Origin: Opitutus sp.
GTDB taxonomy: Bacteria > Verrucomicrobiota > Verrucomicrobiia > Opitutales > Opitutaceae
Length of the DNA stretch: 44,161 bases
NCBI GenBank assembly: GCA_013821985.1
Contig: PNJQ01000027.1
Coordinates: 1-44,161, forward strand
Direction of reading: 5' to 3'
In this document: piece by piece, positions 24,601 through 34,400 of the stretch
Layout of the letters: the number at the start of each line of letters is the position of its first letter
Position numbering within the stretch: the stretch's first letter is position 1
The notes under the pieces: generated by a model
The model's database searches: none
Told to the model about the DNA's origin: nothing
The model's input: the letters and a program-made list of their open reading frames with translations, nothing else
Translations under genes and position numbers: made by a program

Positions 24601-25229
24601 TCACGGCCAATCCCACCCGCAACTGGCGCATCGCCGTTAACGCGGCCAAGACCGACGCCACCCGCACCAACGTGGGCTCCGCCGAGACCGTCGAATTCGT
24701 GAACTTCATCACTCAGATGATGGCCGGCCCCGCCGGTGAAATGCGCCAATTCTCCGGCGGTCCCACCGCCAACACGATGCGCATTAATTGGAACGGCTGG
24801 CTCGGACCCTACACGCTGATGAAGCTGCAGGAAGGCGCCTCCGCCTCCGAACTCCGCCGCTGGCGCTACAACGTCGTCTCGAACTACTCGTTCCGTCAAG
24901 GCATGCTCAAAGGCGTCGGCGTCGGCGCAAGTTACCGCTGGCAGGACAAGGTCGTGATCGGCTACCCGGTCATCGCGGCGGGCAACTCCTTCTCGTTCGA
25001 CCTCAGCCAACCCTACTACGGACCGTCCGAAGACGCGCTCGACCTCTGGGCCAGCTACGAGCGCAAGCTCAGCACGAAGCTGAACTGGAAAGTCCAACTC
25101 AACATCCGCAATGCCTTCGACAAGGACCGGCTCATCCCCGTCTCCGTGCAGCCCGACGGCCGCACGTGGGCGTCGGCCCGCATCGCTCCCGGTCAGGAAA
25201 TTTATCTGACCAATACGTTCACGTTCTGA
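21675..25229 (+). CDS. Large TonB-dependent receptor at the head of the xylan locus
   Basis: A 1184-aa outer-membrane receptor. Signal peptide residues 1-22 are followed by a Pro-rich linker and PIMLTPFEVKAERDTGYQAT, the mature start typical of the Opitutaceae TonB receptor expansion. The plug is visible as TRIRTNLRDVGAAIQVITKD and FNIDRVEIQRGPNSILFGLG. The barrel is long, with SusC-like size but no N-terminal carboxypeptidase-like domain, and ends ARIAPGQEIYLTNTFTF. No SusD-like lipoprotein gene is adjacent. Placement just upstream of the xylan-degradation operon suggests uptake of decorated xylo-oligosaccharides, an inference from context. A perfect hairpin follows the gene. Confidence 0.92.
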   Translation: MKTPCRLTLAALLLASAQLGAQTAAPSPTPPATSPEEEPIMLTPFEVKAERDTGYQATETLAGTRIRTNLRDVGAAIQVITKDFMNDIGATDNTTLLQYTTNSEVGGTRSTYAGLGNGTDVNETSTLASPHTNNRVRGLSAADNTRDFFVTDIPWDGFNIDRVEIQRGPNSILFGLGKPAGIINASLRNAEFRDQNQVEWRFGSFGSQRATLDINQNVIPGTLAIRLSGLWDREKFQQDPAFEDDSRLYGAIRYEPKLFKRDDFHTSIRAKYEHGSIDANRPRTVPPNDRLSPWFRATNDPMGGMNRLLVSNPYNAEREDNPPIGGDNRGYTRAADPDYIPWVGGRGTDQQPLYFFDGATGQLQRIYGGFMNNGARNTDGTVRTNNAAIIGRRYAGPFYSLVSMQDFATRARLPGYQYGQYREQSLLDPSVFNFYDNLIDGPNKSEKEDWDAYNITLSQTGWGNRLGVELNFDYQEYDRSNQSFLGWAPTLDIDILSAFQDLQSNPNAGRAFVQGNPGGQSYSSEREYMRGSLFGELRSEDFLDSPFFRKLLGKHRFNGVYSGEKYRSESRTWQLYASSAAFDAYSTVPLAFSDRPPLGVVYLGNSLASSTSASGANLPGINAPIVMNDGALYHFNTTWNSSVAFNAPWTVPSSLADAFNNDATTQVSNPANYVGWNSNFNYDVLRFNDGDNLYRNANKAYRRTKSYAGSWQGYWWDDALVTTVGWRYDTVQGKDRSAPNTGPRSTLVMTDAAYSLPDAWASEFKHHSLSKGAVLHLNRLLGKHDFLPLNLSVSYNASDNFEIAGTRRNMYGDVIGNPTGETKDYGVLLSTKDNKYSLRIVKYEASVKDASTQVGNMNFLGNIIVHGLRWRNVFLYNLNAYTLDTANGSNEWRYNFDPDTNETQDQATARENASIAAWNQIQAWLPAKFYQAWGFTPPSNLNSPTNAEVQPYAPDRPPPGMTMTSDTMSKGYEFEFTANPTRNWRIAVNAAKTDATRTNVGSAETVEFVNFITQMMAGPAGEMRQFSGGPTANTMRINWNGWLGPYTLMKLQEGASASELRRWRYNVVSNYSFRQGMLKGVGVGASYRWQDKVVIGYPVIAAGNSFSFDLSQPYYGPSEDALDLWASYERKLSTKLNWKVQLNIRNAFDKDRLIPVSVQPDGRTWASARIAPGQEIYLTNTFTF

Positions 25230-25237
25230 CGTGACCG

Positions 25238-25267
25238 AGCCCGGCTCTTCGGGGGAAGAGCCGGGCT
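25238..25267 (+). terminator. Strong hairpin after the large TonB-dependent receptor
   Basis: AGCCCGGCTCTTC (25238-25250) pairs perfectly with GAAGAGCCGGGCT (25255-25267) around GGGG. Only a weak T-stretch (GTCTTT) lies downstream. It probably separates the receptor from the enzyme operon or lowers read-through. Confidence 0.65.
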
Positions 25268-25326
25268 TCGGCGTCTTTGCACCGCTCGCGTTGCGCCGCG
25301 CCGCCGCCGCGTGAGAAACAGAAAAA

Positions 25327-25354
25327 TTGGCAGCGCGCCCCATTGAACTAAGCT
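25327..25354 (+). promoter_or_regulatory. Weak candidate promoter of the xylan enzyme operon
   Basis: TTGGCA (25327-25332) then TAAGCT (25349-25354) after 16 bp. Five of six -35 bases match but only three of six -10 bases. The position, 15 bp before the first ATG of the operon, is reasonable; read-through from the receptor remains possible. Confidence 0.25.
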
Positions 25355-25369
25355 TTCTCCGCCGGCCGC

Positions 25370-26608
25370 ATGCGAGTCCTCGCCCCATCAATCCGCCCCC
25401 TCGCGTGGCTCTGCCTCGCCCTCGCCCTCGCGCTCGGCGCAGGGCTGGCGACGACGTCCGGGGCGGAGCGGTGGATCGGCACTTGGGCGACCGCGCCACT
25501 CGCGGAGCCGGCAACCAAGGAAAATCTCGCGCTCGCGGACGCAACTCTGCGTCAGATCGTGCACGTGTCGCTGGGCGGGGACACCGTGCGCCTGCGCCTC
25601 TCCAACGCCTTCGGCGCTGAACCGCTCGCACTGCACCGTGCGCATCTCGCCCTCGCCGCACCGCACGGCGGCATCCAACCGGGCTCCGACCGCGCGGTGT
25701 CTTTCGGTGGGAAAACAGCCGTCACGATTCCCGCGGGCAAATCTGTCGTCTCCGATCCGCTTTCGTTCCCGCTCGCGCCCCAGGCGGATGTCGCGATCTC
25801 CCTCTATTTCGAACAAGTGCCAGCGACTCTCACCGCGCACCCCGGTGCGCGCACGACGTCCTATCTCCAACCCGGCGACGCGCTCACGGCCACGGCACTG
25901 CCGGAGGCGCAGAAATTCGAGCGCTGGTATTTCATCAATGCGCTCGAAGTTTTCACCGCCGCGTCGGACGCCGCCGCGCTCGCCATCCTCGGCGACTCGA
26001 TCACCGACGGCCGCGGTTCGACGACCAATGGCAACAACCGCTGGCCGGACGAATTTGTCCGGCGCTTCCAGGCGCAACCAAACGCGCGCCCGCTCGGCGT
26101 GCTCAATCTCGGTATCGGCGCCAACTGCCTCCTGCGCGACGGCGTGGGTGAAAGCGCACTGCGCCGCCTCGACCGCGACGTCTTCGGCCAGAACGGCGTG
26201 CGCTGGCTCCTCGTTTATCACGGCATAAACGACATCGGCACCGGTCGGGACGCCCGGAAAACCGGCGCGCCCCACGCGACCGCGGCGGATCTCATCGCCG
26301 GCTACGAACAGCTTATCGCGCGCGCTCACGCCGCCGGATTGAGGATCATCGGCGCGACCATCACGCCTTACGCCGGGGCGGACTTCTATTGGGACGCCGC
26401 TGGCGAAGCGATCCGCCAGGAGACCAACGCCTGGATCCGCACGGCGGGTAGGTTCGATGCTGTCGTCGATTTCGACGCGGCCGTGCGCGACGCAATCGAA
26501 CCCGCACGCCTCGCACCCGAATTCGATTCCGGCGATCACCTGCATCTCTCGGTCGCCGGACTTCGCCGACTCGCGGAGACAGTCGATCTCGATTTTTTTG
26601 TCCGCTGA
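25370..26608 (+). CDS. SGNH/GDSL hydrolase, XynE-like (putative xylan acetyl esterase)
   Basis: A 412-aa secreted hydrolase with a signal peptide (to about residue 32). An N-terminal beta-sandwich starts WIGTWATAPLAEP, followed by the SGNH catalytic domain. Block I is LAILGDSITDGRG (nucleophile Ser), block II Gly in LNLGIGANCLL, block III HGINDIG, block V SGDHLHLSVAG with the Asp and His. This architecture is like the XynE-type group found in xylan clusters of Prevotella. A deacetylase of xylan side groups is inferred from family and from the neighbours. It is the first gene of the tightly packed plus-strand enzyme operon, 13 bp before the GH3 gene. Confidence 0.88.
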   Translation: MRVLAPSIRPLAWLCLALALALGAGLATTSGAERWIGTWATAPLAEPATKENLALADATLRQIVHVSLGGDTVRLRLSNAFGAEPLALHRAHLALAAPHGGIQPGSDRAVSFGGKTAVTIPAGKSVVSDPLSFPLAPQADVAISLYFEQVPATLTAHPGARTTSYLQPGDALTATALPEAQKFERWYFINALEVFTAASDAAALAILGDSITDGRGSTTNGNNRWPDEFVRRFQAQPNARPLGVLNLGIGANCLLRDGVGESALRRLDRDVFGQNGVRWLLVYHGINDIGTGRDARKTGAPHATAADLIAGYEQLIARAHAAGLRIIGATITPYAGADFYWDAAGEAIRQETNAWIRTAGRFDAVVDFDAAVRDAIEPARLAPEFDSGDHLHLSVAGLRRLAETVDLDFFVR

Positions 26609-26621
26609 AACACAACTTTCC

Positions 26622-28757
26622 ATGACCTCCGTCGCCACCACTCCGCTCTACCTGGATGCGAACGCCGCGCTCGAAGCGCGCGTTGACGATTTGCTCGGGC
26701 GACTGAGCCTGCCGGAGAAGATCAACCAGCTCGGACACGAAAATCACGCGGTCGAACGGCTCGGGCTGCCCGCCTACAATTGGTGGAGCGAAGCCTGCCA
26801 CGGCGTCGGCCGCAATGGCCGCGCCACGGTGTTTCCGCAGGTGATTGGTCTCGGCGCGACGTGGAATCGCGAGCTGATCCACCGCGTGGCGAGCACCATT
26901 TCCGACGAGGCGCGCGCCAAGCACCACGCCGCCGCGCGGGCTGGATTCCACGGGCAGCAGTATCAAGGACTCACGTTCTGGACGCCCAACATTAACATTT
27001 TTCGCGATCCGCGTTGGGGCCGCGGGCAGGAAACGTTCGGCGAAGATCCGTTTCTCACCGGCGAACTCGGTCTCGCGATGGTGCGCGGTTTGCAGGGTGA
27101 CGATCCGCGCCACTTGAAGGTCGCGGCATGCGCGAAACATTTTGCGGTTCATTCGGGTCCGGAGGACGAGCGGCACTCGTTCGACGCGCGTCCGTCACCG
27201 AAGGATCTCTGGGAAACCTACCTGCCCGCGTTCGAAAAGCTCGTCCGCGGCGGCGTCGAAGCCGTGATGGGCGCCTACAATCGCGTGCTCGGCGAGCCGG
27301 CCTGCGCGAGCAAGTTTCTCCTCGGCGACGTGCTCCGCGGGCGCTGGGAGTTCCAAGGTCACGTCGTGAGCGATTGCGGCGCGATTGACGATTTCCACCG
27401 GCATCATCAGGTCACGCGCGACTCGGCTGAGTCCGCCGCGCTCGCAGTGCGTAATGGCTGCGATCTCAACTGCGGCTGCACCTACAACGATTTGCTTCTC
27501 GCCGTGCGCGCCGGACAGATCACCGAGGCGGAAATCGACACGGCGTTGCGCCGGTTGCTCGCGACGAAATTCAAGCTAGGGATGTTTGACGCGCCGGAAT
27601 CCGTCGCGTTCACGAAAATTCCGGAGAGCGTAATCGATTGCCCGCCGCACCGCGCGCTGGCGCGGCGCGCCGCGGCGGAGTCGTTCGTGCTGCTGAAAAA
27701 TACGGGCAATCTTCTCCCGCTGACGGCGAATCCACGCAGCGTGCTGGTGGTGGGCCCGACGGCGGCGAATATCGGCGCGATGCTCGGGAATTATTACGGC
27801 GTCAGCGCGCGGATCGTTACGTTCATGGAAGGCCTCGTCGCGCGCGCTCCCGAAGGCTGCCGCGTAAAATATCGTCCGGGCTGCCCGCTGTCGCAGGAAG
27901 GCGCGCCGGGCATCAACTACACCTTCGGGGCGGCGGCGATGTCCGATGTCGTGGTTGCCGTGCTCGGGCTCGATCCGACGCTCGAGGGCGAGGAGGGCGA
28001 CACGATCGCTTCACCGCTCGGCGGCGACCGCGTGCGCATCGAACTGCCGGAAAACCAGCGCGCGTTCCTCAAGGAACTGCGGCGCAATTCCAGCAAACTC
28101 ATCCTCGTGCTCACTGGCGGGAGCGCGCTCGCGATCCCGGACGAACACGAACTCGCCGACGCCGTGATCTACGCCTGGTATGCCGGCTGCGAGGGCGGGG
28201 CAGCGCTCGCGGATGTGCTCTGGGGCGACGTGGCGCCATCCGGCCGCCTGCCGGTCACGGTGCCGCGACGGACAGAGGATTTACCGGCATTCAATGATTA
28301 CGCGATGCGCGGCCGCACCTATCGGTTCGCCACGACTGAGCCGCTCTATCCGTTCGGCTTCGGCTTGAGCTACGCCCAGGTCGGCTACGAGGCGCTGGCC
28401 TTGTCGCGTTCCCGGCTGACAAGCGACGACCCGCTGGAAGTGCGGGCGACGGTGCGGAACCTCAGTGGTATCGCCGCCAAGGAAACGGTGCAGTGTTATC
28501 TCGTCCCGCCGGCCGAAACGTCGGAGACACCCCGCGCAGTCCTGATCGATTTTGCGAAGATCGACCTTGCACCTAGGTCGTCGGCGGAAGTGATTTTCCG
28601 CTTTGCGCCCGCCGCGCTCCGCCAGGTCGATGGGCGGGGCGAACGCGTCTGGCGCACCGGTGCCTACCAAATCTTCGTCGGTTCCGCGTCGCCCGGTCCG
28701 CGCGCGCAGGCCCTCGGCGCTCCCGCCCCGGTCACCGCTAATCTTCAGTTCGCCTGA
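26622..28757 (+). CDS. Family 3 glycoside hydrolase (probable beta-xylosidase), cytoplasmic
   Basis: A 711-aa GH3 enzyme. The (alpha/beta)8 domain carries [40 protein letters not shown] and the nucleophile Asp251 in [12 protein letters not shown]. Next come the alpha/beta sandwich domain ([12 protein letters not shown]) and a fibronectin-III-like C-terminal domain ([18 protein letters not shown] and onward). The EACHG segment and overall layout are those of xylan beta-xylosidases, distinct from beta-glucosidases. The start at 26622 gives no signal peptide, so it likely acts on imported xylobiose and short oligomers. Specificity is inferred. Confidence 0.9.
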   Translation: MTSVATTPLYLDANAALEARVDDLLGRLSLPEKINQLGHENHAVERLGLPAYNWWSEACHGVGRNGRATVFPQVIGLGATWNRELIHRVASTISDEARAKHHAAARAGFHGQQYQGLTFWTPNINIFRDPRWGRGQETFGEDPFLTGELGLAMVRGLQGDDPRHLKVAACAKHFAVHSGPEDERHSFDARPSPKDLWETYLPAFEKLVRGGVEAVMGAYNRVLGEPACASKFLLGDVLRGRWEFQGHVVSDCGAIDDFHRHHQVTRDSAESAALAVRNGCDLNCGCTYNDLLLAVRAGQITEAEIDTALRRLLATKFKLGMFDAPESVAFTKIPESVIDCPPHRALARRAAAESFVLLKNTGNLLPLTANPRSVLVVGPTAANIGAMLGNYYGVSARIVTFMEGLVARAPEGCRVKYRPGCPLSQEGAPGINYTFGAAAMSDVVVAVLGLDPTLEGEEGDTIASPLGGDRVRIELPENQRAFLKELRRNSSKLILVLTGGSALAIPDEHELADAVIYAWYAGCEGGAALADVLWGDVAPSGRLPVTVPRRTEDLPAFNDYAMRGRTYRFATTEPLYPFGFGLSYAQVGYEALALSRSRLTSDDPLEVRATVRNLSGIAAKETVQCYLVPPAETSETPRAVLIDFAKIDLAPRSSAEVIFRFAPAALRQVDGRGERVWRTGAYQIFVGSASPGPRAQALGAPAPVTANLQFA

Positions 28758-28771
28758 CGCGACTTCTTGCC

Positions 28772-29806
28772 ATGTCGGCGCTCGTGCTCGAGCAGACGAA
28801 GCAACTCGCGCTGCGCGAGTTCCCGCTCGCGGAAACGCTCGGCCCGCATGACGTGCGCGTGGCGATCCGCACCGTGGGCATCTGCGGGAGCGACGTGCAT
28901 TATTATCAGCACGGCGCAATCGGGCCGTTCGTCGTGCGCGAGCCGATGATCCTTGGCCACGAGGCGGCCGGCGTCGTTACTGAAATCGGGTCGGCAGTCA
29001 CGACGCTGAACATCGGCGAGCGCGTGTGCATGGAGCCGGGCATTCCTGATCCGAACAGCCGCGCCACGCGACTCGGGCTCTACAATCTCGATCCCGCGGT
29101 GCGCTTCTGGGCGACGCCGCCGGTGCACGGCTGCCTGCGTCCGAACGTGGTGCATCCGGCAGCGTTCACCTTCAGGCTGCCCGACAACGTTACGTTTGGC
29201 GAAGGCGCAATGGTCGAGCCGCTCGCGGTCGGTTTGCACGCCGCGAACAAGGCCCGTCTGAAACCCGGCGATATCGCCGTGGTGCTCGGCGCCGGACCGA
29301 TCGGCACGTTGACCGCGCTCGCCGCGCTGGCGGGCGGCTGCTCGCAAGTCATCATCACCGACGTGCAGGTGCCCAAACTGGATATTGCCGCGAAGCTCGG
29401 CGCGATTCTTCCCGTCAACGTGCGCGAGCAGGCGCTCGGTGACGTGGTGCGTCGCGCCACGGGTGGGTGGGGCGCGGACGTGGTGTTCGACGCGGTCGGC
29501 CTGCCGCAATCCTGCGCGCAGGCGCTTGATGCCGTGTGCCCCGGCGGATGCGTTGTGCTCATCGGCATGCCCGGCGCGCCGGTGGCATTCGATGTGGTGG
29601 CGGCGCAGGTGAAGGAAGTGCGCTTCGAAACCGTTTTTCGTTACGCGCACGTTTTTCCGCGCGCCCTCGCGCTGATGGCCAGCCGCAAGCTCGAGGTGCG
29701 GCCGCTGATTACCGACCGCTACGCGTTCGCCGATTCTGTCGCAGCTTTCTACTATGCGTGCGCGATGCGCCCAACTAGCGTGAAAGTCCAAATTGAATTT
29801 CCATGA
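28772..29806 (+). CDS. Zinc-dependent xylitol dehydrogenase-like enzyme (MDR family)
   Basis: A 344-aa medium-chain dehydrogenase that likely oxidises xylitol to D-xylulose with NAD. Catalytic zinc ligands are visible: Cys38 in [11 protein letters not shown], His63-Glu64 in [11 protein letters not shown]. The nucleotide motif is [17 protein letters not shown], followed by ITDVQ with the acidic residue that selects NAD. The segment [20 protein letters not shown] lacks the four structural-zinc Cys of sheep-type sorbitol dehydrogenases and closely resembles acetic-acid-bacterial xylitol dehydrogenases. Other pentitols are possible. Its stop overlaps the next start by 4 bp (ATGA). Confidence 0.85.
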   Translation: MSALVLEQTKQLALREFPLAETLGPHDVRVAIRTVGICGSDVHYYQHGAIGPFVVREPMILGHEAAGVVTEIGSAVTTLNIGERVCMEPGIPDPNSRATRLGLYNLDPAVRFWATPPVHGCLRPNVVHPAAFTFRLPDNVTFGEGAMVEPLAVGLHAANKARLKPGDIAVVLGAGPIGTLTALAALAGGCSQVIITDVQVPKLDIAAKLGAILPVNVREQALGDVVRRATGGWGADVVFDAVGLPQSCAQALDAVCPGGCVVLIGMPGAPVAFDVVAAQVKEVRFETVFRYAHVFPRALALMASRKLEVRPLITDRYAFADSVAAFYYACAMRPTSVKVQIEFP

Positions 29807-31461
29807 AGCCTGTCTTGCTCCTCGCCTGCCTACTCCTGCCGCTCGCCGGTCCCGCTGCGGAGCTGCCGCATCTCCGCGCGCAGGGCAGTGCGAAACAGCT
29901 GATCGTCGATGGCCAACCATTCCTCGTGCGGGGTGGGGAACTCGGCAATTCCAGCGCGGAGCCCGATTACCTGCGGCGCTTCTGGCCGAAGCTGAAGGCA
30001 ATGAACCTCAACACCGTGGTGGCGCCGATCTATTGGGATGTGATCGAGCCGGCGGAGGAAAAATTCGATTTCGCCATGCTCGACGGCCTGCTCGCCGACG
30101 CGCGCGCCCACGACATGCGTCTCGTGTTGCTGTGGTTCGGTTCGTGGAAGAACAGCATGTCGTGCTACGCGCCCGCATGGGTGAAAGCGGATCAGGCGCG
30201 TTTCCCGCGCGCGCAGGATTCAGCCGGCCGCGGCTTGGAAATTCTTTCGCCGTTTCACCCCGAGAATCGCGACACCGATGCGCGCGCCTTCACGGCGCTC
30301 ATGCGGCACCTCAAGTCGGTCGATCCGCAGCACACCGTCATCATGGTGCAGGTGGAAAACGAGATCGGCATGATCCCCGAGGCGCGTGACCGCAGTCCGG
30401 AAGCGGAGAGAGCGTGGGCCGCGCCAGTGCCGACGGCGTTGATGGATTATCTGGCAAAGCACCGCGCGTCACTCGCGCCCGAACTGGCCGCCACGTGGAA
30501 TGCCGCAGGCGGCAAAACCGCGGGCAGTTGGGCCGAGGTCTTCGGCAGCACGCCGGCGAGCGAAGAGGTCTTCATGGCGTGGTATTTTGCCGCCTACGTC
30601 CAAACCATCACCGCGGCGGGCAAAGCCGAGTTGGCACTGCCAATGTTCGCCAATGCCGCGCTGATCCGGCCGGGTTATCAGCCGGGGCAGTATCCGAGCG
30701 CGGGTCCGCTGCCGCATTTGATCGATGTTTGGCGCGCTGCCGCGCCGGCGCTCGATTTCATCGCACCGGATATCTATTTTCAGAATTTCAGCCACTGGGC
30801 GCAGGCTTACACGCGCAGCGGCAATCCGCTTTTCATTCCCGAAGCGCTGCGCAGTCCGGAGGCGGCGGTCAATGCGCTCTACGCGTTCGGCCAGCTCGAT
30901 GCGATCGGGTTTTGTCCGTTCGCCATCGAGTCGAACACCGAGCCCGCCGCGGGCTACCTCGCGGCCAGCTTCGACCTTGTGCGGCAACTCACGCCGCTGC
31001 TTGCCGAGAAGCAAGGACGCGGAGTGACGGCGGGATTCTTGCAGGAGAGCCTCGAGTCGAAACAGCCGCAGCAAGTGCGGATGGGAAAGTGGATCATGCG
31101 CGCGTCGTTCGAGCGCGCGGCGCCGCCGCAGCTGGCCGACGGACTTGCGGTCGTCATCGGCGCGGAAAATTCCGCGCTCGCCGCCGGCGGCCGCGCGGGC
31201 ACGGCTCCGGCCGGTGGATTGATGATTCAACTCGGCGCTGACGAATTTCTTTTCGCCGGCATCGGACTGACGATCACGTTCGCCTCGACGGAGCCCGGCT
31301 CGCAGGCAGGCATCCTGAGTTGCGCGGAAGGCCGCTACGAAAACGGTGAGTGGAAACACCTCCGCTGGCTCAACGGCGACCAAACCCACCAGGGCCGCCA
31401 TGTGCGCCTCGAACCCGGTCGCTTCGCGCTGCAGCGCGTGAAGCTCTACCGCTATCGCTGA
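29803..31461 (+). CDS. GH35-type beta-galactosidase-like enzyme (DUF5597 C-terminal domain)
   Basis: A 552-aa exported protein with a signal peptide ending about residue 19. The catalytic TIM barrel starts [20 protein letters not shown] and has the clan-A pair: acid/base Glu187 in [10 protein letters not shown] and nucleophile Glu347 in [29 protein letters not shown] is typical of the bacterial GH35 branch with a DUF5597 C-terminal domain (about 400-552). Relatives in Xanthomonas and Cellvibrio remove galactose from xyloglucan oligosaccharides. In a xylan operon it may remove galactosyl or related caps; that is inference. Translationally coupled to the dehydrogenase. Confidence 0.85.
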   Translation: MKPVLLLACLLLPLAGPAAELPHLRAQGSAKQLIVDGQPFLVRGGELGNSSAEPDYLRRFWPKLKAMNLNTVVAPIYWDVIEPAEEKFDFAMLDGLLADARAHDMRLVLLWFGSWKNSMSCYAPAWVKADQARFPRAQDSAGRGLEILSPFHPENRDTDARAFTALMRHLKSVDPQHTVIMVQVENEIGMIPEARDRSPEAERAWAAPVPTALMDYLAKHRASLAPELAATWNAAGGKTAGSWAEVFGSTPASEEVFMAWYFAAYVQTITAAGKAELALPMFANAALIRPGYQPGQYPSAGPLPHLIDVWRAAAPALDFIAPDIYFQNFSHWAQAYTRSGNPLFIPEALRSPEAAVNALYAFGQLDAIGFCPFAIESNTEPAAGYLAASFDLVRQLTPLLAEKQGRGVTAGFLQESLESKQPQQVRMGKWIMRASFERAAPPQLADGLAVVIGAENSALAAGGRAGTAPAGGLMIQLGADEFLFAGIGLTITFASTEPGSQAGILSCAEGRYENGEWKHLRWLNGDQTHQGRHVRLEPGRFALQRVKLYRYR

Positions 31462-31467
31462 GCCGCC

Positions 31468-34400
31468 ATGAAATTCCACGTCTTCCTGCCGCTGCTTTTG
31501 TCTCTGTCCTGCGCAACGCTGAGCTTCGCGTTGTCCGCGAAGCGCGTCGCCCTCGTGTTCGACGACGGTCCGGTGCCGGCGGACGCTGTTCCGCTGTTGG
31601 AACTGCTCGCCCGCGAAAAGGTCGTGGTGACCTTTTCGCTCGTGGGCGACCGGGTCGCGGAGAATCCCGCGACGGCGAAGGCGATTCTCGCGGCCGGTCA
31701 CGAAATCGCGAACCACTCGCAGACCCACGCGCATGCGCGCGACCTCAGCGACGCCCGGCTCGATCGCGAGGTGGCGGACGCGCAGCGAAAGATTACCGAA
31801 ACCATCGGCGTCGCGCCGCGCTGGTATTGGCCGCCATTCCTCGAAGTGGACGACCGGGTGCGTGCCGCCGTGGCGCGTGCCGGCATCTCGCTCTACGAGC
31901 CGCAGCATCTCGTCGTGTCGAAGGACTACGATCGCAACGTGAGCGCCGCGGAGATTTTCCGCCTTGCCACGACGAACGTCCGCGACGGTTCGGTAATCCT
32001 GTTTCATGAATGGCGGAAGGAAACACACGAACAGCTTCCGGCGATTCTCGCCGAACTGCGCCGCCAAGGCTGCGAGTTCCTCACGTTCTCCGGCCTGCAC
32101 GCCGCGATGCATCCGGCGCGAGTGACGTTCGCGGCCGTTGAAGGTGGCTTCGCGCTTGCAGAAGGAAAACACGTGGCGCCGATCTTTATCGCCGAAAACG
32201 ACTGGCCGGGCGTGCGTCGCGCAACGGGCGATTTGCGCGACGATGTCGAACGGGTCACGGGGCACGCGCCTTCGCTCGGTCGCGCCGCGCCGCAGGGCCG
32301 CAACGTGGTGCTGATCGGCACCGTCGGTCGAAGCGCGGTGATCGACGAACTCGTCGCGCGCGGCAAACTCGACGTGAGCGCGATCCGCGGACGCTGGGAG
32401 GCGTTCCAAATCGAGACGATCGACCAGCCGGTGCCCGGCGTGGCGCGCGCGCTGGTCATTGCCGGCAGCGACAAGCGCGGGACGATCTACGGCATCTACG
32501 AACTCTCGCAGCGCATGGGCGTGTCGCCGTGGCATTGGTGGGCGGACGTGCCGGTCACCCGGCGCGACACGCTCAGCGTCTCCCCCGGGCGCCACGTCGA
32601 GCCCGGGCCGACGGTCAAATACCGCGGCATTTTCCTCAACGATGAGGCGCCGGCCCTGACCGGCTGGGCGCAGGAGAAATTCGGCGGACTGAATTCAAAA
32701 TTCTACGTGAAGGTCTTCGAACTGATGCTGCGACTCCGCGCGAATTACCTCTGGCCGGCAATGTGGAACAACGCGTTCAACGAGGACGATCCGGCCAATC
32801 CGCGCCTTGCGGACGAATACGGCATCGTCATGGGCACGTCGCACCACGAGCCGATGCTCCGCGCGCAACAGGAATGGAAACGCCACGGCAGCGGACCGTG
32901 GGACTACACGAAGAATGGTGACGTGCTGCGCAAATTCTGGGCCGATGGCATCCGTCGCAACCGCGCCTTCGAGAGCATCGTGACCATCGGCATGCGCGGC
33001 GACGGCGACGAGGCGATGTCGGAGGACACGAACATCGCGCTGCTCGAAAAAATCGTTGCCGATCAGCGGAAGATTTTGCGGGCAGAAACTGGCCGCCCCG
33101 CCGAGCAGGTGCCGCAGCTCTGGGCGCTCTACAAGGAGGTGCAGGCGTATTACGAGGGCGGCATGCGCGTGCCGGACGACGTGACGCTGCTGTGGTGTGA
33201 CGACAATTGGGGCAACATTCGCCGCCTGCCGACCGCCGAGGAGCGCGCACGGCCGGGCGGGGCAGGCGTCTATTATCACTTCGATTACGTCGGCGGTCCG
33301 AGAAACTACAAGTGGCTCAACACGGTTCCTTTGACGAAAATCTGGGAGCAAATGCACCTCGCGCACGCGTATGGCGCGGATCGCATCTGGATCGTCAACG
33401 TCGGCGACCTGAAGCCGATGGAGTTTCCCATCGAATTCTTCCTCACCTATGCGTGGCGTCCGGAGGCGATCGGCTACGAGCAACTCAACGACTACTCCCG
33501 CGCGTGGGCCGCGCGGCAATTCGGCGACGCGCACGCCACGGAGATCGCCGCACTCATCAACGGCTACACGAAACTTAACGGGCGACGGAAACCGGAGATG
33601 CTGGAGCCGACGACGTTCAGCGCGGTCAACTACCGCGAGGTGGAGCGGGTCTTCCGCGACTGGCGCAATTTGGAGAAGCGCGCGAAGGAGACCGAAGCCG
33701 TGCTCCCGGCCGAGGCGCGCGCGGCATTCTTCCAGCTCGTGCTGCATCCGATCGAGGCGAGCCGCATCGTCAACGAACTGCATCTCATGGCGGGTTTGAA
33801 CCGCCTCGCTGCCGTGCAGGGCCGCGCCTCAACTAACGCGCTGGCGGAGCGGGCGCGTGAGCTGTTCCGCGACGATGCCGCGCTCACGGCGCGGTGGGAT
33901 GCGCTGCTCGATGGCAAGTGGCGCCGGATGATGGATCAGACGCATCTCGGCTACGTGACGTGGCAACAGCCGATCCGCAACGCGATGCCGGCGGTCACGG
34001 AGATTCAATTGACCGAACGCAGCGAACTGGCGATCGCGGCCGAGGGCGATCCGGCGGCGCGTCCGGGCGATTATCCGATTTCCGCGGTGGCAAAACTGCC
34101 GCCGCTCAGTCCGTTCGGACCGCGCTCGCGTTGGTTCGACGTGTTCAATCGCGGCCGGACCCCCGTGCAGTTCACCTGCGAGACGAGCGAGCCGTGGCTG
34201 AAGGTGAGCACGACCTCCGGCGAAGTCGGGCCCGGCGTGCGGGTGGAGGTATCCGCGGATTGGGCAACTGTGCCGGCGGGCCTGACCGAGAGGAAGATCA
34301 CCGTCCGCAATGCTGCGGGCGGCGTGCCGCTCGTCATCGTCGTGCCGGTGGATCACCGGCCCGTGACGGGAAGCGGCTTCGTGGAACTCGACGGATACAT

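Noticed and set aside
21675..25369. A SusD-like partner for the large TonB-dependent receptor
   Set aside because: The next gene is an SGNH hydrolase with all catalytic blocks; no lipoprotein with SusD features exists in the window.
23526..25661. A long minus-strand open frame under the large TonB-dependent receptor
   Set aside because: The plus strand encodes a full-length receptor with signal peptide, plug and terminal aromatic; the antisense product has no recognisable feature.
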